This document shows positions 62,901 to 64,000 of a DNA stretch of 64,000 nucleotides, piece after piece. The notes beneath the pieces were generated by a model. That model ran no database searches, was not told where the DNA came from, and was given only the letters and a program-made list of their open reading frames with translations. Position 1 is the first letter of the stretch; each line of letters starts with the position of its first letter. Origin of the DNA: Glycomyces albidus. GTDB taxonomy: Bacteria; Actinomycetota; Actinomycetes; Mycobacteriales; Micromonosporaceae. The translations under genes were made by a program, and so were the position numbers. The stretch spans positions 1 to 64,000 of the forward strand of contig NZ_WIAO01000008.1 in assembly GCF_009451885.1 (NCBI RefSeq). Reading direction: 5' to 3'.

Positions 62901-63518
62901 CCTGGAGGCGTCTGTCAGCAGGCCGGTCGCGAGTGCGTTCCAGGCGTCGAGGTCGGCGACATTGAACCGGAAGCCGACGTCGGTGGAGCCGACATCGGCG
63001 GTGAGGTCGAGTCCGGGGCTCAGTTCGTCGTAGAAGGCAGTGGTGCCCTCGTAGGTCGGAACCGGGATGTCGCCTGCCCAATCGAGTCCGCCGACCAGGG
63101 TGTCGAACAGCGGGGCCTCGGGGTCGTCGTAGCGGAGGTACGCCCACCATCGGGAGTTCGTCTGCGCCAGTGTCCCCGCGAAGGCCTCAAGCGTCGGGTC
63201 GGACGGTCCGGAGTCGAGGTACTCCTGTACGGCCTCGGCGGTGGAGACGAGGTGCAGTTGGCCCGCGGGGGTCGCGTAGACCGTCATCTGGTCCCAGGCG
63301 CGGGCTGAGACCCGGACTTCGACCGCGCATGCGGCAGCCGCGTCGAGTGCGGCGGCGATGCCGCTGCGCCTCGGGTTGTCGCCGAGGGTCGAGCAGTCGA
63401 TCGTCTGGGCGGAGACGGGGCCGGGGGCGGCGAGTGTTGCGGCTACGGCCACGGCGACTGCCGCGACCGGCGCGGCCCGGCGGAAGGGGCGGCGCTCCGG
63501 TCTCGAAGCTTCGTTCAT
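59934..63518 (-). CDS. Secreted FG-GAP/VCBS repeat protein, 1194 aa (copy 2)
   Basis: The same architecture as the gene at 56264. Signal peptide (APVAAVAVAVAATLAAPGPV, cleavage after VSA), an N-terminal region with matching landmarks (QTIDCSTLGDNPR versus QTTEIDCGALGERP; LSPGLDLTADVGSTDVGFRF versus LAPGLDLTLDARVSDLGLRF), and C-terminal FG-GAP repeats (DFNGDGKVDLIARDKATGYL then WLYPGKGDGTLA). Both genes also have a similar leader (GGACAYCTGA before ATGAA). It looks like an old tandem duplication. Function unknown; the repeats often bind ligands or mediate adhesion. An intergenic hairpin separates the two genes. Confidence 0.85.
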   Translation of the reverse strand: MNEASRPERRPFRRAAPVAAVAVAVAATLAAPGPVSAQTIDCSTLGDNPRRSGIAAALDAAAACAVEVRVSARAWDQMTVYATPAGQLHLVSTAEAVQEYLDSGPSDPTLEAFAGTLAQTNSRWWAYLRYDDPEAPLFDTLVGGLDWAGDIPVPTYEGTTAFYDELSPGLDLTADVGSTDVGFRFNVADLDAWNALATGLLTDASRAEAVDGSLRFDDTDSKPDTEWTTPFTVRDAAGAVHRADLDLAGDGALTVTLSEEALAAAEFPLTLSTQWADRSYRANEWGAVTSAAADSTLYRGEAGLDEPYFAAAGQSADAVGGSYCDDLAGGECAQAEAAVYWNFEWPMLAGLDPDTSYTFEYPVSAAVFSVDAAEGAACSAPKLNLTEEYSAAATWNDRPAVIGSAGAGECEGGTARYDLTDAVSGAWSDPEASGSVTFGTADSTETARFDGGSARLDVFFDIAGFFYAGPHYSLCRSLLDAAPFFKTATPEYGNTLVKTWRSETLDLGLTWTATFTDQTTGAVALTTDPKPVPLGSSPYYVLEDPLPNGKYRVEYDFSSTTVDFSYRAAPCYLVVDTAAPEFLDITVEPGQRYVGDTVGAAIEVADEGFPDGLNALTVGCSVCTGPAGVLTENGVHDVEIQVTDTNGRASFYLLDKAGNSAELPVLDLPATYSKNDFDGDRHQDLVTVRRSDGALLLHAGKGDGTFAAPTVLATGWGHMDVTMPGDITSDGRPDLFARDNRNGNLYTYPGDGDGGFGTRISAGSGWNTVESFAVGEFFYSGFVDLIGVKSDGAVVVHRGNGDGTFGASPVGTSQLGRSVDMIVNLDNLSGENEDELMVRDARTGEYWIYHLRAGQTSSAMAGLADLESSAFNTRLFSSVTSAGDTDGDNYADLVAVDAATGELVRESFRYDYGLHAVATDQVEGTGWGRYRLPSVQADGTYDYTGDGNADVFARRASDGKLYVYNGNGSTGFGPIGTWGTGLKSLTLLETAGDFDGDGFADLLGRDSDGALYLYPGNGGGGHDPASRLRIGTGWNAMSAIVSGQDFNGDGKVDLIARDKATGYLWLYPGKGDGTLAARVQFSTGWNGMREITSPGDLDHDGHADVIGIRSSNDCMYFYGGRGDGTLKAGVLVSCNWTGYDQVAAVEDFDGDGHGDWIARRQADGRMYLYRGNGTGGFDVRVTIVTGWTWANAVA

Positions 63519-63722
63519 TCAGATGTCCCGGGGGTTGTAGGGGCTGAGGGGCCTGCGGCTTCCGAAACACGCGGTACCGCGGGAACCGGTTGCACACCAG
63601 TCGCACAGGAGACCGCTCGGACAGGCGGACATTCCGGTGCCGGGCCGCGCGGCGGATCGGGGGCGCCGTTCGGCGGGCGGGCAGGCATGGCCTGGCGGTA
63701 GTGGGGACGTGGTCCTCATACG

Positions 63723-63767
63723 CCTGTCCTGCTCGGCCCTGTCCTGCTCGGCCCTGTCCTGCTCGAC
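63723..63767. repeat. Three tandem 15-bp repeats
   Basis: CCTGTCCTGCTCGGC is present twice exactly and a third time with one change near the end (GAC for GGC). It lies in the 338-bp divergent intergenic region (63519-63856), which otherwise holds a promoter region and the candidate site at 63776. Confidence 0.85.
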
Positions 63768-63775
63768 AAGGTGGC

Positions 63776-63787
63776 TACCGACCAGTA
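63776..63787. promoter_or_regulatory. Candidate operator before the rightmost gene
   Basis: TACCGACCAGTA is nearly symmetric (TACYG, 2 bp, CRGTA) and lies 69 bp before the ATG at 63857. The site resembles TetR-type operators and, loosely, the site at 18007. No regulator is identified. Confidence 0.35.
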
Positions 63788-63856
63788 ACATGTATCGTGA
63801 TCGGCAGCACCACTGTCGTCTGACAGCACGTGTGAAAGCACCGTCGAGAGGTCGCC

Positions 63857-64000
63857 ATGGGAGTCGTCCAGATCGTCACGGCCGTGATCGCGTTCGCGTA
63901 CACCGCGCTCGCCATCGGGCTGTTCGTCCGCGCCGGGCTGGGGATGCTCGCGCTCGTCAGGCTCGGGTCGCCGGACCTGACCCGGAAGGGCGACCGCGGC
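63857..64000 (+). CDS. N-terminus of a probable (Fe-S)-binding membrane protein (partial)
   Basis: ATG 63857 with GAGAGG just upstream. The 48 visible residues contain one membrane helix (VTAVIAFAYTALAIGLFVRA) followed by MLALVRLGSPDLTRKGDRG. This start resembles actinobacterial heterodisulfide-reductase-like/(Fe-S)-binding respiratory proteins, which open with a helix and a RLG-P-R motif. The gene runs beyond the window, so this is a tentative call. Confidence 0.5.
   Translation, partial: MGVVQIVTAVIAFAYTALAIGLFVRAGLGMLALVRLGSPDLTRKGDRG

Overview
The window is high-GC, GTG-start-rich actinomycete chromosome. Gene content (DivIVA/FilP-type coiled-coil protein, HspR-controlled dnaK operon, actinobacterial c-di-AMP riboswitch before an NlpC/P60 hydrolase, CebR-type cellobiose regulon, MalR-type maltose locus) suggests a filamentous, polysaccharide-degrading actinomycete, perhaps Glycomyces-like; the genus is only an inference.

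Region 1 (1-11.7 kb) is accessory DNA. It holds an IS3-type OrfA at the edge whose end supplies the last codons of a TPR gene, two tail-to-tail IS5-type elements (one intact, one internally deleted), a small stress/membrane group (two small membrane proteins, a SigB/SigF-type sigma factor, a three-His-box desaturase), a 30-bp scar matching the IS5-type end inside a truncated gene, an AlbA_2-domain gene paired with that truncated gene, a recombinase HTH relic with a small ORF, a HEPN-like protein with an R-x4-H motif, and a winged-helix-like large protein. It ends at tRNA-Phe(GAA), a plausible integration boundary.

Region 2 (11.7-31.2 kb) holds a GH27 hydrolase, a VOC protein divergent from a TetR regulator with a clear operator, a YhgE/Pip-type membrane protein with a degenerate ABC ATPase, oligopeptidase B, class II fructose-bisphosphate aldolase, an Uma2-nuclease relic, and a maltose/maltodextrin locus (GH13 alpha-glucosidase and LacI-type regulator divergent from an ABC importer). 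It closes with a WXG100-like protein coupled to a 770-residue partner.

Region 3 (31.2-46.8 kb) is mostly housekeeping: CsoR/CopZ copper module with operator, c-di-AMP riboswitch plus NlpC/P60 hydrolase, GH20 hexosaminidase, DivIVA-like coiled-coil protein, two coupled CNNM/HlyC-type proteins, and a dnaK-grpE-dnaJ-(unknown Ala-rich ORF)-hspR operon with two HAIR operators upstream.

Region 4 (46.8-64 kb) is a cellulose module: secreted CBM2-GH48 cellulase divergent from cebE-cebF-cebG-bglC-cebR, with CebR-like boxes in the shared intergenic region. Cellulose would be cut outside the cell, cellobiose imported by CebEFG (ATPase not encoded here), hydrolysed by the GH1 enzyme, and the set repressed by CebR. 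Two tandem ~1190-residue secreted FG-GAP/VCBS proteins follow, and the start of a probable (Fe-S)-binding membrane protein lies at the right edge. Long GC-rich perfect hairpins, often with a GGCCCGGC-type core and no strong U-tract, act as apparent terminators throughout.
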